From Solidesulfovibrio carbinoliphilus subsp. oakridgensis (GTDB lineage Bacteria > Desulfobacterota > Desulfovibrionia > Desulfovibrionales > Desulfovibrionaceae), in NCBI RefSeq assembly GCF_000177215.2, contig NZ_CM001368.1:2294001-2358000 (forward strand): DNA of 64,000 bases, written 5' to 3'. A program made the translations under genes and the position numbers. Positions 7,864 to 15,455 of this stretch are shown here, piece by piece (the first letter of the stretch is position 1; every line of letters starts with the position of its first letter). The notes beneath the pieces were generated by a model. It did not search any database and was not told the DNA's origin. It saw only the letters and a program-made list of their open reading frames with translations.

Positions 7864-9627
7864 TCAAGCCCCTTTCGTGCCGGCCGGCGTTGCGGCGCGC
7901 TCGGGCACGTAGCGGTTGACGATGGGCAGGCGCCAGTCCTTGCCAAAGGCCCGGGGCGTGATCTTGGGGCCGGGGGGGCTTTGGCGGCGCTTGTATTCGT
8001 TGCGGTCCACCAGTTTCGTCACCCGGTCGATCACGGCCGGGTCCATGCCCGCCCCGGCCATGGCCGTGGGCGACAGGCTGAGCTCCACATAGGCCTTGAG
8101 GACCGGGTCCAGGACGTCGTATTCCGGCAGGGAGTCCGAATCCTTCTGGTTCGGCCGCAGTTCGGCCGTGGGCGGCTTGACCAGCACCCGCTCGGGAATC
8201 AGATCCGTGCCGGCCTGCTCGTTGCGCCACCGGGAAAGCGCGTAGACCAGGGTCTTGGGCACGTCCTTTATGACCGCGTAGCCGCCGGCCGTGTCGCCGT
8301 AAAGCGTGGAATAGCCGACCCCGACCTCGGACTTGTTGCCCGTGGTCAGGACCAGCCGCCCGAGCTTGTTGGAGAGCGCCATAAGGAGCGTGCCCCGGAT
8401 GCGGGGCTGGAGGTTTTCCTCGGCCACGTCAAAGGGCCGGTCTCCGAAAAGCGGGGCCAGAGCCTCCAGAAAGGCCTTGAAGATGTTTTCGATGGCCACC
8501 ACGTGGAGCGTGATGCCGAGCTTTTCGGCCAGGGCCTCGGCATCCTCCAGGCTGTCGTCGGAGGAAAAGCGCGTCGGCATGGCCACGCCCATGACGTTTT
8601 CCGGACCCAGGGCGTCGGCCGCGATGACGGCGGTCAGGGACGAGTCGATGCCCCCGGAAAGCCCCATGGCCACGGCGGAAAAGCCGGATTTGCGGACGTA
8701 GTCGCGGGTGGCGAGGACGAGCGCCCGGTAGGCCTCTTCCACGCTGCCGCAAAGCGGCGCCACCGGGCAGCCGGGAAGGGGCGGCCGCGCGGGCGCGGCC
8801 AGGGGCGGCAGGTCCACCCGCACCGGGCACGACTCGAGCTGGGGCTCCCATTTGCGGCTTCGCGGGTCAAGGAGCCGCATCCGGGTCGGCGCGCCCGGGT
8901 CCAGGTCGCACACGACCAGATCTTCCTCGAACTGCCGGCCCCGGGCAAGGAGCGTCCCGTCCGGGCCGAAAACGAGGCTGTGGCCGTCGAAGACCAGCTC
9001 GTCCTGGCCGCCGACCAGATTGGCGTAGGCCACGAACGTGCCGTTGTCCGAGGCCCGGGTGGCCAGCATCCGCTCCCGGCCGAGCCCCTTGCCGCCGTGG
9101 TAGGGCGAGGCCGAAATGTTGACCAGAAGCCGGGCCCCGCCGCCATGGGCCTGTTCGGACGGCGGCCCGCCCGGATACCAGATGTCCTCGCAGACGCTGA
9201 CGCCGAAGACGAACCCGTCCCGGTCGTAGACCGCGCTGCCCCGGCCGGCGGCGAAATAGCGGTTCTCGTCGAAGACGCCGTAATTGGGCAGGTAGCGCTT
9301 GGCCGTGAGGCCGGCCGCCCGGCCGTCGTGGGCCACGATGGCGGCGTTTACGAGGTCGCCGTCGAGCCACGGGCAGCCGAAGACGACGGTGAGGCCCGTG
9401 CTCGCCCGGATGATCTCCCCGGCCCGGTCCATGCAGGCGTCCAGGAAATCGGGCTTGATGAGCAGATCCTCGGGCGGATAGCCGGAAACGGCCATCTCGG
9501 GAAAGACAACCATCTCCGCCCCGGCCCGGCGGGCCGATTCGAGGTGGGCCAGGATCTTGGCGGTGTTGCCGTCCACATCCCCGACCGTGGGATTGATCTG
9601 GCAAAGGGCCAGTCGAAACGCGGCCAT
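7864..9627 (-). CDS. nadE: Glutamine-dependent NAD+ synthetase
   Basis: A 587-residue enzyme that amidates nicotinate adenine dinucleotide to NAD+ using glutamine. The N-terminal nitrilase-type glutaminase domain (about 1-260) shows the catalytic triad contexts FPEMAVSGYP (Glu), KRYLPNYG (Lys) and SVCEDIW (Cys). The C-terminal synthetase domain carries the ATP-pyrophosphatase loop GLSGGIDSS near residue 325. The start ATG at 9627 has AGGGAAGGAG upstream. The length fits the two-domain form rather than the ammonia-dependent short form. It is followed by tRNA-Thr on the same strand. Confidence 0.96.
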   Translation of the reverse strand: MAAFRLALCQINPTVGDVDGNTAKILAHLESARRAGAEMVVFPEMAVSGYPPEDLLIKPDFLDACMDRAGEIIRASTGLTVVFGCPWLDGDLVNAAIVAHDGRAAGLTAKRYLPNYGVFDENRYFAAGRGSAVYDRDGFVFGVSVCEDIWYPGGPPSEQAHGGGARLLVNISASPYHGGKGLGRERMLATRASDNGTFVAYANLVGGQDELVFDGHSLVFGPDGTLLARGRQFEEDLVVCDLDPGAPTRMRLLDPRSRKWEPQLESCPVRVDLPPLAAPARPPLPGCPVAPLCGSVEEAYRALVLATRDYVRKSGFSAVAMGLSGGIDSSLTAVIAADALGPENVMGVAMPTRFSSDDSLEDAEALAEKLGITLHVVAIENIFKAFLEALAPLFGDRPFDVAEENLQPRIRGTLLMALSNKLGRLVLTTGNKSEVGVGYSTLYGDTAGGYAVIKDVPKTLVYALSRWRNEQAGTDLIPERVLVKPPTAELRPNQKDSDSLPEYDVLDPVLKAYVELSLSPTAMAGAGMDPAVIDRVTKLVDRNEYKRRQSPPGPKITPRAFGKDWRLPIVNRYVPERAATPAGTKGA

Positions 9628-9741
9628 ATCCGACTCCTTCCCTCTCGGGCAGCAGGCTGCCGCTTGCCTCGTGTCGTGTCCTCGAAGACCGTGCGGCTCT
9701 TTTCAATCCAACACGCGTAGCAAACTGATTTTTTATCCTGA

Positions 9742-9759
9742 AAAATACCGCGGTATTTT
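9742..9759. promoter_or_regulatory. 18-bp perfect palindrome upstream of nadE (possible operator)
   Basis: AAAATACCGCGGTATTTT is a perfect palindrome lying about 115 bp upstream of the nadE start, in an AT-rich patch (ATTTTTTATCCTG precedes it) that could hold a promoter. Such symmetric sites are typical operators for dimeric regulators. Which regulator is unknown; an NAD-metabolism repressor is one guess only. Confidence 0.45.
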
Positions 9760-9888
9760 CTAAGGGCGCGACACTGTCTAGCCCGTCTTGGCCCGGCCGG
9801 CAACCGCACCCGCGACCCGCCCGGCGCGGTGGGGGGCGTCATCGGGCCGGACGGACGGCAAACGAGGGGACAGGAAAAATCGCCGCCC

Positions 9889-9911
9889 ATATTGACAATG
9901 ATTTTCAATAT
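9889..9911 (+). promoter_or_regulatory. Fur-box-like palindrome
   Basis: ATATTGA and TCAATAT form an inverted repeat with a 9-bp spacer. The 19 bases at 9894-9912 match 15 of 19 positions of the classical Fur box (GATAATGATAATCATTATC). It lies about 100 bp upstream of the first of two small genes and nothing else on the plus strand, so those genes are probably iron-repressed. Confidence 0.7.
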
Positions 9912-10011
9912 CGGTAAAAGCCCGGGCAAGGGTCAGCCAGGGCCAACGCCGGTCCCGCGAGGCCGCCGACGGCCGGACCGGGCCTCGGGCTGTCCCAGGG
10001 AGGAACACCCC

Positions 10012-10176
10012 ATGCTGTCGCAGACCTCGATCTCGTCACGCCGCCAGGCCGCCGGTTTCGCCAGAAGCTTTTTCGGTTCGGGACGGACCACGGCCCGGAC
10101 CGCCGCCGTCCGGGAGACGCCGGCCGGCGGCGAGGCCCGGACCGTCGAGCAAAAGGAGCAAAAAGACGCCACCTGA
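10012..10176 (+). CDS. Small basic protein, probably iron-regulated
   Basis: A 54-residue protein starting MLSQTSISSRRQAAG at an ATG with GGAGG 7 bases upstream. It is rich in Ser, Arg and Ala and has a charged C-terminus (EQKEQKDAT), with no membrane segment or Cys. It is the first gene after the Fur-box-like site, and a 13-bp hairpin separates it from the 102-residue gene that follows. Desulfovibrio vulgaris has a Fur-controlled pair of small unknown proteins (genY/genZ). The arrangement is similar, but I cannot confirm homology by eye. Function unknown. Confidence 0.6.
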   Translation: MLSQTSISSRRQAAGFARSFFGSGRTTARTAAVRETPAGGEARTVEQKEQKDAT

Positions 10177-10183
10177 CCGGCCA

Positions 10184-10222
10184 CCGGGAACAGGCGACCG
10201 CCCCGGGGACGCCTGTTCCCGG
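10184..10222 (+). other. Strong intercistronic hairpin
   Basis: A 13-bp perfect inverted repeat (CCGGGAACAGGCG at 10184-10196, CGCCTGTTCCCGG at 10210-10222) with a 13-nt loop lies just after the small gene. It lacks a T tract, so it may stabilise or attenuate the mRNA rather than terminate it. Confidence 0.7.
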
Positions 10223-10296
10223 CCCGGACCGCTGCCGGACCGGGCTGCGGCCCGGCCGCAAAGGGCGCGCCGCCCCGGGGAGAGGGAGTCCCGACC

Positions 10297-10605
10297 ATGA
10301 CCAACATGCGTTTCCCCTTTGGGGACGAATCCCACGTCATCGCCAGCCTGCTGTCGGGCCACCGGTATCGGGCCGTGGCCAACCGGCGCGGCCAGTGCTA
10401 CTACCAGGGCCGAACCTTCTGGCGGGGAATGCCGGTCCACTGCCGCCTGGGGGCCGTCGGCCTCGCCCGCCTGCCGGGCGACCTCTACGAAGCGGTGTGG
10501 GCCGGCTACTACGATCTGCGCGAGCCGGATTCCATGCTCTTCGACGAAATCCACGCCAACATCTTCGCCTTCCTCAAGCGGCACCACCCGTCCCCGCGGC
10601 GGTAA
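10297..10605 (+). CDS. Small protein of unknown function, probably iron-regulated
   Basis: 102 residues, starting MTNMRFPFGDESHVI at an ATG preceded by GAGAGGGAG. The protein is soluble-looking and unusually rich in aromatic residues and Arg/His (HRYRAVANRRGQCYYQGR, YEAVWAGYYDLREPDS). It lies 120 bp after the 54-residue gene, beyond a hairpin, in what looks like a single transcript starting at the Fur-box-like palindrome. It ends convergent to the sensor kinase gene with only 15 bp between. I do not recognise a family. A role in iron limitation is inferred from position only. Confidence 0.75.
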   Translation: MTNMRFPFGDESHVIASLLSGHRYRAVANRRGQCYYQGRTFWRGMPVHCRLGAVGLARLPGDLYEAVWAGYYDLREPDSMLFDEIHANIFAFLKRHHPSPRR

Positions 10606-10617
10606 GGCCGGGGACGG
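10588..10617. terminator. Bidirectional hairpin between convergent genes
   Basis: CCGTCCCCG (10588-10596) pairs with CGGGGACGG (10609-10617). The plus-strand side is followed at 10632 by a CCTTTTTCCC run. The hairpin overlaps the last codons of the small gene and sits 4 bp from the kinase stop. Confidence 0.45.
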
Positions 10618-10620
10618 CGG

Positions 10621-12396
10621 TCACCGGCCTTCCTTTTTCCCCTCCGGCCGGCCGGCCGGCAGTTCCAACGTGAAGGTCGTGCCCGCGGGCGAGGTGACGA
10701 AGCGGATGTCGCCGTGGTGGTCCTCGACGATGCGCTGGCACACGGCCAATCCCAGGCCCGTGCCCGACTCCTTGGTCGTGCAGAACGGATCGAACACCCG
10801 GGCCCGCACGGCCTCGGGGATGCCGCCGCCGGTATCGGCCACGGCCACGGTCACCCGGCCGTCGGCAAGGGCGGTGGCGACCGAAAGCCGGCCGCCGGAA
10901 TCCATGGCCTCGGCCGCGTTTTTCAAAAGGTTCAAAAGCACCTGCTTGATCCGGGCCTCGTCATGGGGCACCGGCGGCAGGTCCGGGTCCAGGCGCTTTT
11001 CCACCACGATGCCCCGCGCCTTGAACGCCTCGGCCATGAGGGCCAGGGATTCGCCCACGGTTTCGTTGAGGTCCCGGGGCTCGATCCGGGGCGGCTGGGG
11101 GCGGGTGAAGTCGCGGACCTCGTTTAAAAGGGATTCCAGGCGCTTGGCTTCGTCCTCGATGATGCCGAGCTTGCCGGCGTCCGTGCCCTCCGGCGGCAGG
11201 TGGCGGCGGACCTGGCTGGCGAAGCCGCCCATCAGCATGAGCGGATTTTTGATCTCGTGGGAGAGCCGGGCCGCGGCCTCGCCGATGGCCGCGAACCGCT
11301 CGGCCCGGATGAGCTTTTCCTGGGCCCCGAGCAGCTCCCGGGCCGTCTTGTCCACCTCGGTCTCAAGGGCCTTGGACCAGCGCAGGGCGAAATGCATGGC
11401 CGTCACGAACCCGGCGAAGACCACCAGCTCGAAGAGTCCGACAATGAGCCACTCCCGGACCATGAGCCAGCCGATCAGCCCCTGGACCTCGTCCTCGGGC
11501 GCGGCCAGGGCCACGGCCCACCGGTTGCCCGGATCGTCGCCCGCGTCCAGGGGCACCGGGCAGAAGGCCACGAACTTTTTGATCTCGCCGAGCCGCCCCC
11601 GGTGCCAGCCCGACACGTACCAGTCCATGCCCCGCTCCCCGGCCATGATCCGGTCCTTGATGAGCCAGGCCAGCCGGGACCAATCGATGTTCGGGTCGCG
11701 TTCCCGCCGCACGGCCAGGGATTCGCGGCCGATGAAATCCGCCTCGTTGTGGTCGAGGAAAACGCCCTGGTCGTCGATCACCCAGGCATAGCCGGTCTGG
11801 CCCGACCGGATGTTGTGGGCATAGCGGGCGGCCACGGCCAGGGCGTCCACCACCAACACCAGCCCGCCGACATTGCCGGCCTCGTCGGCCAGCGGCATGG
11901 TCATGGCCACCAGCCGCCGGCCGGCCAGGGGGCCTTTTTCCTGGACGAAGACCCGGCTGATGGCGATCCGCCCCATCCGTGGCCTGTCGGTGAAGGCCTG
12001 CAGGCAGGCCGGGGTGCAGAACTCCCCGCCGGGCATGGGCGCGCCCGAGGCGTCGTAAAAGACCGGTTCGGCCCGGCCCGGCCGCAGCACCCCCAGGGCG
12101 GCCACGTTCCATTCCGCGAAAATGTTGTAAAAGGCCGGGATGGCCAGCCAGGGCGTGCCGTCTGTGGCCGTCTCCCCGCGCCACAGGAGGGACAGGCCCT
12201 CCAGGCAGGTCCGCAGGAAGGCGAAGTGGCCCGTGATGTCGTCGGCGATCTTCTGGGCCAGGAGCAGCTGCTGGTGGTTGAACTGGTCGGTGACCACGTT
12301 CTCGATGTCGTTTTTGGCCCGATAGCCCATGCCCGCGATGGCGAGCGTCAGGATCACGAACACCAGACAGGCGATGATGCTGTGCTTGCGGGACAT
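10621..12396 (-). CDS. Membrane sensor histidine kinase with periplasmic sensing domain
   Basis: 591 residues. A membrane segment at about 6-26 and another at about 310-335 enclose a periplasmic Cache-like sensory domain of roughly 280 residues. A cytoplasmic linker then leads to a HisKA domain with the phospho-accepting His380 (ARLSHEIKNPL) and a HATPase domain (N box LLKNAAEAM, G boxes DTGGGIPE and GTGLGLAV). The start ATG at 12396 has GGAGGAG upstream. No response regulator gene is adjacent, so it is probably an orphan kinase. The signal sensed is unknown, though Cache domains usually bind small molecules in the periplasm. Confidence 0.92.
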   Translation of the reverse strand: MSRKHSIIACLVFVILTLAIAGMGYRAKNDIENVVTDQFNHQQLLLAQKIADDITGHFAFLRTCLEGLSLLWRGETATDGTPWLAIPAFYNIFAEWNVAALGVLRPGRAEPVFYDASGAPMPGGEFCTPACLQAFTDRPRMGRIAISRVFVQEKGPLAGRRLVAMTMPLADEAGNVGGLVLVVDALAVAARYAHNIRSGQTGYAWVIDDQGVFLDHNEADFIGRESLAVRRERDPNIDWSRLAWLIKDRIMAGERGMDWYVSGWHRGRLGEIKKFVAFCPVPLDAGDDPGNRWAVALAAPEDEVQGLIGWLMVREWLIVGLFELVVFAGFVTAMHFALRWSKALETEVDKTARELLGAQEKLIRAERFAAIGEAAARLSHEIKNPLMLMGGFASQVRRHLPPEGTDAGKLGIIEDEAKRLESLLNEVRDFTRPQPPRIEPRDLNETVGESLALMAEAFKARGIVVEKRLDPDLPPVPHDEARIKQVLLNLLKNAAEAMDSGGRLSVATALADGRVTVAVADTGGGIPEAVRARVFDPFCTTKESGTGLGLAVCQRIVEDHHGDIRFVTSPAGTTFTLELPAGRPEGKKEGR

Positions 12397-12533
12397 CGGA
12401 CTCCTCCAGCCTTTTTCGCAATAGCCGATTTTCCCCAGCCCTGCAATTGGTTACGCAGGCGCTCCCGAGCGGCCTCCCGGCCCGGGGGCGGGAGGCCCTT
12501 GCGCCGGCGGCCCGGGTCGCGCATAAGGCCGGG

Positions 12534-13883
12534 ATGGATATACGTGAAGGAATGGAACTGGAGCTGGCCGTCGACCGGCTGGCTTTCGGCGGCAAGGGCG
12601 TGGCCCGCCAGGACGGGCTGGTGGTTTTCGTGGACCGGGGACTGCCCGGCGCCACGGTGCGGGCCAAGGTGGAACGCGTCAGGAAAGGGTTTGCCGAGGC
12701 CGTGGCCGTGGAGACGCTCTCCCCGTCGCCTGCGGCCGTGGCCCCCGAGTGCCCGCATTTCGGGGTCTGCGGCGGCTGCGACTGGCAGGATCTCGACTAC
12801 GGGGCCCAGCGCTTCTGGAAGCGCGAACAGGTGGCGGAGACCCTGGCCCGTCTGGCCGGCCTGCCGGACGTTCCCGTGGCCGAGACCGTGCCCTCGCCAA
12901 AGACCTACGAATACCGCAACAAGATGGAATTCGCCTTTGCCGGCAAGCTCCACCTGGGGCTCCACGAGCGCCGCCGACCGGGCCGGGTGCTCGACATCGC
13001 CACCTGCCGGCTGATGCCGCCCTGGGTCAGCCAGGTCCTGGCCTTCGTGCGCGACCGGTGCGCCGCCACGGGCCTGGCCGCCTTCGACGCCCGGTCCGGC
13101 AAGGGCGTGTGGCGGCATCTGGTCCTTCGCCAGTCGGCCGCGACCGGTGCCCGCCTGGCGCATCTGATCACCGGCCCGGCCCGGGGGGCCGGCGACGCCG
13201 CCCACCAGATCGGGGAGGCGCTTTTGGCCGCCTTTCCGGAGGTGACCGGCTTCGTCCACTCCGTGCGCCGGGCCCCGGCCGCCATCGCCCAGGGCGAACG
13301 GCAGGTCTTCGCGCTTGGCGTCGACTATCTGGAAGAGCAGGTGGGACCGTCCCGGCTCCACGTTTCGGCCGACGCCTTCGCCCAGACCAACACCGAAGCG
13401 GCCGCCGGGCTCTACGCCCTTGTGGCCGCGGCCGCCGGCTCGGCTCCGGACGGCGTGGCCTGGGACCTCTACTGTGGCTGCGGCGGCATCACCCTGGCCC
13501 TGGCCCCGCACTTCGGCACGGTCTTCGGCCTCGAATCCGACAAGCGGGCCGTGGCCGACGCCGTAAAATCGGCCGAGCTCTCGAACGTGGCCAACTGCAT
13601 CTTCAAGGCCGGCGACGCGGCCACGGCCCTGTCCGATCTGGCCGCCACCCACCCGGCCGTGGTGGTCCTCGATCCGCCCCGCTCGGGCGCGGCCCCGGAG
13701 GTTCTTTCCGCCCTCCTGGACGCCGCCCCGAAAAAGATCGTCTACGTCTCGTGCAATCCCGGCACCCTGGCCCGGGACCTCAAGATCCTCGGCGACCTCT
13801 ACGCCGTCACCCGGGTCACGCCCGTGGACATGTTCCCCCAGACCGCCCACATCGAAGCCGTGGCGGAACTGGAGCGGCGCTAG
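12534..13883 (+). CDS. rlmD: 23S rRNA (uracil-5-)-methyltransferase, RumA/RlmD type
   Basis: 449 residues. The N-terminus (about 4-60) is a TRAM RNA-binding domain (GMELELAVDRLAFGGKG). Iron-sulfur cysteines Cys73, Cys79 and Cys82 (CPHFGVCGGC) follow. The C-terminal SAM-dependent methyltransferase fold has DLYCGCGGITLALA, DPPRSG and the catalytic-Cys motif SCNPGTLARD. The family makes 5-methyluridine in 23S rRNA; which U is modified (RlmC, RlmD or RlmCD type) cannot be told here. I chose ATG 12534 because the TRAM domain begins there; the open frame extends 29 codons upstream without a good ribosome-binding site. Confidence 0.9.
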   Translation: MDIREGMELELAVDRLAFGGKGVARQDGLVVFVDRGLPGATVRAKVERVRKGFAEAVAVETLSPSPAAVAPECPHFGVCGGCDWQDLDYGAQRFWKREQVAETLARLAGLPDVPVAETVPSPKTYEYRNKMEFAFAGKLHLGLHERRRPGRVLDIATCRLMPPWVSQVLAFVRDRCAATGLAAFDARSGKGVWRHLVLRQSAATGARLAHLITGPARGAGDAAHQIGEALLAAFPEVTGFVHSVRRAPAAIAQGERQVFALGVDYLEEQVGPSRLHVSADAFAQTNTEAAAGLYALVAAAAGSAPDGVAWDLYCGCGGITLALAPHFGTVFGLESDKRAVADAVKSAELSNVANCIFKAGDAATALSDLAATHPAVVVLDPPRSGAAPEVLSALLDAAPKKIVYVSCNPGTLARDLKILGDLYAVTRVTPVDMFPQTAHIEAVAELERR

Positions 13884-13930
13884 CACCACTCGCCTTCGGA
13901 TGGCACCTTCGGCCACCCCCTTCCCCGCCA

Positions 13931-13976
13931 GGGAGGGTCCGGGAGGGGCTTAGCCCCTCCCGGCCGCCGGAGGCAT
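13931..13976. repeat. Palindromic GC element, copy A (overlaps end of hcpR)
   Basis: The core GGGAGGGGC-TTA-GCCCCTCCC (13941-13961) is followed by the shared tail GGCCGCCGGAGGCAT. The minus-strand reading of the centre, TAA, is the hcpR stop codon, and the tail encodes the last residues of HcpR. Confidence 0.85.
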
Positions 13977-14714
13977 CCCCCCTCCTCCCGCCCCCACTCC
14001 TGCTCCCGCCCCTGCTCCCGCCCCTGCTCCCGCTCCTGCTCCCGCTCCGCCGCCGGCCTGCCGCTCCAGCCCGGCCGGGTCCAGGATCTCGACGGTGTTG
14101 CCCGACAGGTGGATGAGTCCCTCGTCGGAAAAGCGCCTGAGCACCCGGGACAGGGTCTCGGGGATGGTGCCGAGGTAGGCGGCCAGCTGGCCCTTGGGCA
14201 GCCCCAGGGACAGGAGGCGCTTCTTGCTCTCGGCGGCCAGGAGCAGCAGATGGGCGGCCAGCCGGGCCGGCACTTCCCGAAGGCTCAGGTCCTCGAGCTT
14301 TTTGACCAGCTGGCGCAGGCGCACGGCGAGAAGCCCGAGCATGTTCATGGCCAGGTCCGGGTCCTCGGCCAGGAGCCGGCGAAACCGCTCCCTGGGGAAG
14401 AAAAGGTAGTCCCCGTCCTCCAGGGCCTGGGCGCTGGCCGGGTAGACGCCGCCGGAAAAGACGGCCACCTCGGCGAAGACCTCGCCCGGGCCGAAAACGT
14501 GCAGGATATGCTCCTTGCCGGCCAGAGACGTCTGGTAGATGCGGACCTTGCCCGAGGCCACGGAGAAAAACCCGAGGGCCTTGTCGCCGGAAAAAAAGAT
14601 GTCCTGGCCTTTGGCGTAGGAACGCACCTCGGCAATGCCGGCCAGGGCGGCCAGTTCCTTGGGGCCGAGTCCGGCGAAAAGGCCGATGCCGGCCACGGCT
14701 TGGGTCTTGTCCAT
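13950..14714 (-). CDS. hcpR: Crp/Fnr-family regulator, HcpR type
   Basis: 254 residues. A cyclic-nucleotide-binding-like effector domain (about 8-125) is followed by a helix-turn-helix (about 165-205, KGQLAAYLGTIPETLSRVLR). The start ATG at 14714 has a weak GACGGA upstream. The assignment to HcpR is by context. It sits divergent from redox genes, and palindromes matching the published HcpR signal (TTTGAC-like halves around a short spacer) lie 15 bp upstream of its own start and upstream of hcp. HcpR controls hybrid-cluster protein and ferredoxin genes under nitrosative stress in Desulfovibrio. Oddly, the protein ends in a (GA)n tail of about 20 residues encoded by a GC-rich tandem repeat, then in GGMPPAAGRG encoded by a palindromic repeat element that also provides the stop. 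Confidence 0.85.
   Translation of the reverse strand: MDKTQAVAGIGLFAGLGPKELAALAGIAEVRSYAKGQDIFFSGDKALGFFSVASGKVRIYQTSLAGKEHILHVFGPGEVFAEVAVFSGGVYPASAQALEDGDYLFFPRERFRRLLAEDPDLAMNMLGLLAVRLRQLVKKLEDLSLREVPARLAAHLLLLAAESKKRLLSLGLPKGQLAAYLGTIPETLSRVLRRFSDEGLIHLSGNTVEILDPAGLERQAGGGAGAGAGAGAGAGAGAGVGAGGGGMPPAAGRG
13982..14054. repeat. Tandem GCTCCCGC/CCTGCTCCCG repeats encoding Gly-Ala tail
   Basis: Repeated 12-mers of the type CCTGCTCCCGCC fill this stretch. Read on the minus strand they encode alternating Gly-Ala at the HcpR C-terminus. The stretch directly abuts palindromic element A, so the tail looks like a recently acquired, slippage-prone extension. Confidence 0.75.
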
Positions 14715-14727
14715 TTTTTCCGTCCCG

Positions 14728-14745
14728 ATTTGACTTGGGTCAAGG
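14728..14745. promoter_or_regulatory. HcpR-type operator between hcpR and the ferredoxin operon
   Basis: TTGAC-TTGG-GTCAA (14730-14743) is a perfect palindrome in both half-sites. It matches the known HcpR signal and is nearly identical to the site before hcp. Lying 15 bp upstream of hcpR and about 80 bp upstream of the divergent ferredoxin gene, it could serve both autoregulation and activation. Confidence 0.8.
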
Positions 14746-14822
14746 CCATGCGGCACGTCCCCGGAGAGGCTGAGCCACGTCGGGCCCTGCCCGGCCCAAC
14801 GCCGCGTATCCGAGGAGGCACC

Positions 14823-15455
14823 ATGCCGACCCGCCCGTATGTACTGGAAACCTGCCGGGGCGTGAAGCCGTCCGGCTGTCCCCAGGCCCTGGCCCTGCCC
14901 GAGCCGTTCGTGGCCGGGCTCGCCGCCCTGGCCGAAGCCGCGCCCGTGCCGCCGGGCCTGGCCCGGCTCGGCCGGGAGATCAAGCACCATGAGGTCTTCC
15001 GCCTGGCCCTTTGCGCCTGCCCCAACGGCTGCGCCCGGCCCCAGGTGGCGGACCTCGGCCTTGTGGCCGCCGTCCGGCCGGTGGTCGCCCCGGAAGCCTG
15101 CACCGGCTGCGGGGCCTGCGCCGACGCCTGTCCGGACGCGGCCGTGACCATCGCCGACGGCGTGGCCGCCATCGACCGGGACCGGTGCCTCGGCTGCGGC
15201 AAGTGCGGCCAGGCCTGCCCGGCCGGGGCCATCGCCTGCTCCGCGCCCGCCTTGCGGGTCATGGTCGGCGGCCGGCTCGGCCGGCGGCCGCGTCTCGGCC
15301 TGGAGCCGGCCGGCCGCTTCACGCCGGAAGGAGCGCTCGCCCTGGCCGGCCGGTGCCTTACGGCCTACGGGCAGGCGGCCCGGCCGGGGCTGCGCTTCGG
15401 CGACATCGCCTTTCCGGACGGCCTGCCGGGTTTTCCGGCCTGGATGCGGCCATGA
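14823..15455 (+). CDS. Small siroheme-reductase-like 4Fe-4S protein (ferredoxin fused to nitrite/sulfite reductase motif)
   Basis: 210 residues with ATG at 14823 after GAGGAGGCACC. The N-terminal third resembles the cluster-binding region of sulfite and nitrite reductases: Cys11 and Cys19, then CACPNGCARPQVADLG (Cys64, 66, 70), which recalls the GCPNxCxKxxxxDxG segment. A two-cluster ferredoxin follows (Cys93, 96, 99, 103 and Cys122, 125, 128, 132), as in AsrC and DsrA/B. It is far shorter than a full sulfite reductase and lacks most of the catalytic fold, so it may be an electron carrier or sensor rather than an enzyme. An HcpR-type operator lies upstream. It overlaps the next membrane gene by ATGA. 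Confidence 0.8.
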   Translation: MPTRPYVLETCRGVKPSGCPQALALPEPFVAGLAALAEAAPVPPGLARLGREIKHHEVFRLALCACPNGCARPQVADLGLVAAVRPVVAPEACTGCGACADACPDAAVTIADGVAAIDRDRCLGCGKCGQACPAGAIACSAPALRVMVGGRLGRRPRLGLEPAGRFTPEGALALAGRCLTAYGQAARPGLRFGDIAFPDGLPGFPAWMRP

